A stretch of 64,000 nt of DNA from Dimorphilus gyrociliatus (taxonomy: Eukaryota; Annelida; Polychaeta; Dinophilidae). Every line of letters starts with the position of its first letter. Within the stretch, counting starts at the first letter, position 1. A program made the translations under genes and the position numbers. The notes below the pieces were generated by a model that saw only the letters and a list, made by a program, of their open reading frames with translations, had not been told where the DNA came from and searched no databases. Of the stretch, positions 62,853 through 64,000 are shown piece after piece. The stretch spans positions 558,001 through 622,000 of the forward strand of contig CAJFCJ010000017.1 in NCBI GenBank assembly GCA_904063045.1, in the 5' to 3' direction.

Positions 62853-63700
62853 ATGAAAACAATATTTTTAATTGTCTGTACGGAGCTTTTTATATTTACT
62901 TTGATAAATACTGCAAAAGAGGATGAGAAATGGAAGAAAAAAGATGTTAGAGATTATACCGATGCTGATCTAGAAAGACTTTATGATCAATGGGAGGTAA
63001 GGTTTTAACTTTACTGAAAATTACAGGTGTTTATGTTCAAATAGTAAACAAGTTTTTATATAGGACACTGATCCTGATGAGTTGAGCGAAGATGAATTAC
63101 CAGATTATAAGAAACGTCCACCACCTATATACGAAAAGGATATACGCAATGTGAAAGATCCAGAAGAAGTATTAAAAATGTCAAAAAAAGGACGAGTGAT
63201 TATGTTATTTGTGACCGTTTCAGGTAAAAAACATCATTATAATATTCATATTTTCATCATTCTTCTCTAAGCTATAATTGAAAAAAAAACAACAAACAAT
63301 CATATTAGGTGATCCAACTGAAAGAGAAACTAATGACATCACTCGTCTATGGCATGGAAGTCTATTTAATGCTCATTTTGATATTCAAAGGTATTATAGT
63401 ACAATTGTAATGGAATTATTTTACAACAATCAATCTTTTTTAGGTATGTTATAGAGAAAAATAGAGCGATATTCAGTGTACCTGATGGCTCAAAAGCTTG
63501 GGATGTTAAAGACTTTCTTATCAAACAAGATAGATGTTTGCTAGTTACAATAGATGGAAAAGAATACTATGGCAAAGCTCATTCAGTGAGTAAAATGGAA
63601 AGTCTATCAAATATTAGAGTTTTAAATCCCCTCTTTATCGTTCTATTAGAAATTTGAAGATGGAAAGAAATCGACAAAATTAAAGAAAGATGAATTTTAA
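62853..63700 (+). CDS. MESD: LRP-receptor chaperone MESD (boca)
   Basis: ER chaperone for the beta-propeller/EGF modules of LDL-receptor-family proteins, needed for LRP5/6 and hence Wnt signalling. Exons 62853-62996, 63064-63223, 63309-63390, 63444-63585 and 63650-63700 give 192 aa. A signal peptide (MKTIFLIVCTELFIFTLINT) is followed by KKDVRDYTDADLERLYDQWE, VLKMSKKGRVIMLFVTVSG, ERETNDITRLWHGSLFNAHF and WDVKDFLIKQDRCLLVTIDG. The tail is much shorter than in vertebrates and ends LKKDEF, a KDEL-like retrieval signal. The next gene starts about 210 bp downstream on the same strand. Confidence 0.95.
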
Positions 63701-63909
63701 GAGTTTAAAGAAAAGTAAAATATTTTTTGTCCTCTTATCATTAAATACTTAATTTAATACTTTAATACTAAGTGTTAAGTAACTGGAATTTGTATAAAAT
63801 TGAATAATAAAATAAATACCATGTAAAATTCATAATGTCTAGGCTTTCCCGCCAAATTTTTGTTTTTAATAGAGGGCGTTAGTAACATATTGTCATAGTA
63901 ACAAACAAC

Positions 63910-63929
63910 ATGTCGGAGCCAGAGGATAG
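63910..63929 (+). CDS. First coding exon of a further gene (partial)
   Basis: ATG 63910 opens MSEPED and then AG/GTAGGT, a good donor, after which the window ends. The ATG context (ACAACATGTCG) is favourable and an AGAGGGCG motif lies 32-39 bp upstream. No identity is possible from six codons. Confidence 0.35.
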
Positions 63930-64000
63930 GTAGGTATTTTAATCTACAAAAAAACATTTTATATGATCTAGATATATTAACTTTTATATTTTAACAACAA

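Overview
This is nuclear DNA from a compact animal genome. It is AT-rich and carries about thirty protein genes in 64 kb on both strands. Most genes are split by short GT-AG introns, often 50-100 nt. The gene set is bilaterian: an SLC25A16-type carrier, SGSH, a KLHL2/3-type Kelch protein, DUT, PTCD3, TMCC, TEX2, SDHAF2, SPPL2, CIAO2B, MEIOB, DDOST, VMA21, TOMM20, GATAD2/p66, ASPG, a PAR-like bZIP, BRF1, STRAD and MESD. Short introns, close packing and DUF229 proteins would fit a small lophotrochozoan (a compact-genome annelid such as Dimorphilus, or a rotifer), but that placement is inference. I see no CRISPR array, prokaryotic operon, recognisable transposon, rRNA or tRNA gene.

Layout. 0-7.5 kb: end of an unidentified gene, queuosine-tRNA galactosyltransferase (B3GNTL1/QTGAL), an orphan one-TM protein, SLC25A16 head-to-head with SGSH, and an orphan signal-anchor protein. 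7.8-17 kb: Kelch-like 2/3 head-to-head with dUTPase, PTCD3 (mS39) and TMCC. 18-28.5 kb: TEX2, SDHAF2, SPPL2 and CIAO2B. 28.7-39 kb: MEIOB, an orphan type I receptor-like protein, DDOST, a sulfotransferase, TMEM218 head-to-head with VMA21, and TOMM20. 39.6-52.4 kb: GATAD2, a class III PLP phospho-lyase, a Lys/His-rich small protein and two tandem DUF229 genes. 52.8-64 kb: ankyrin-asparaginase ASPG, a bZIP factor, BRF1, STRAD, MESD and the first codons of another gene.

The genes do not form one pathway. They are mostly housekeeping: mitochondria (PTCD3, SDHAF2, TOMM20, SLC25A16, DUT), ER and lysosome (DDOST, MESD, SGSH, SPPL2, VMA21), with some transcription and signalling. Many neighbours are divergent pairs sharing 175-500 bp. 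For spliced genes the coordinates run from start codon to stop codon, introns included. Exon junctions are my own reading of splice sites. Where I sum exon lengths, they stay in frame. I found no clear new biological system. The best leads are the dUTPase ATG/uORF arrangement, the diverged DUF229 copy, a promoter-proximal AGATGGCG motif, a CLEAR-like box by VMA21, and several orphan membrane proteins.
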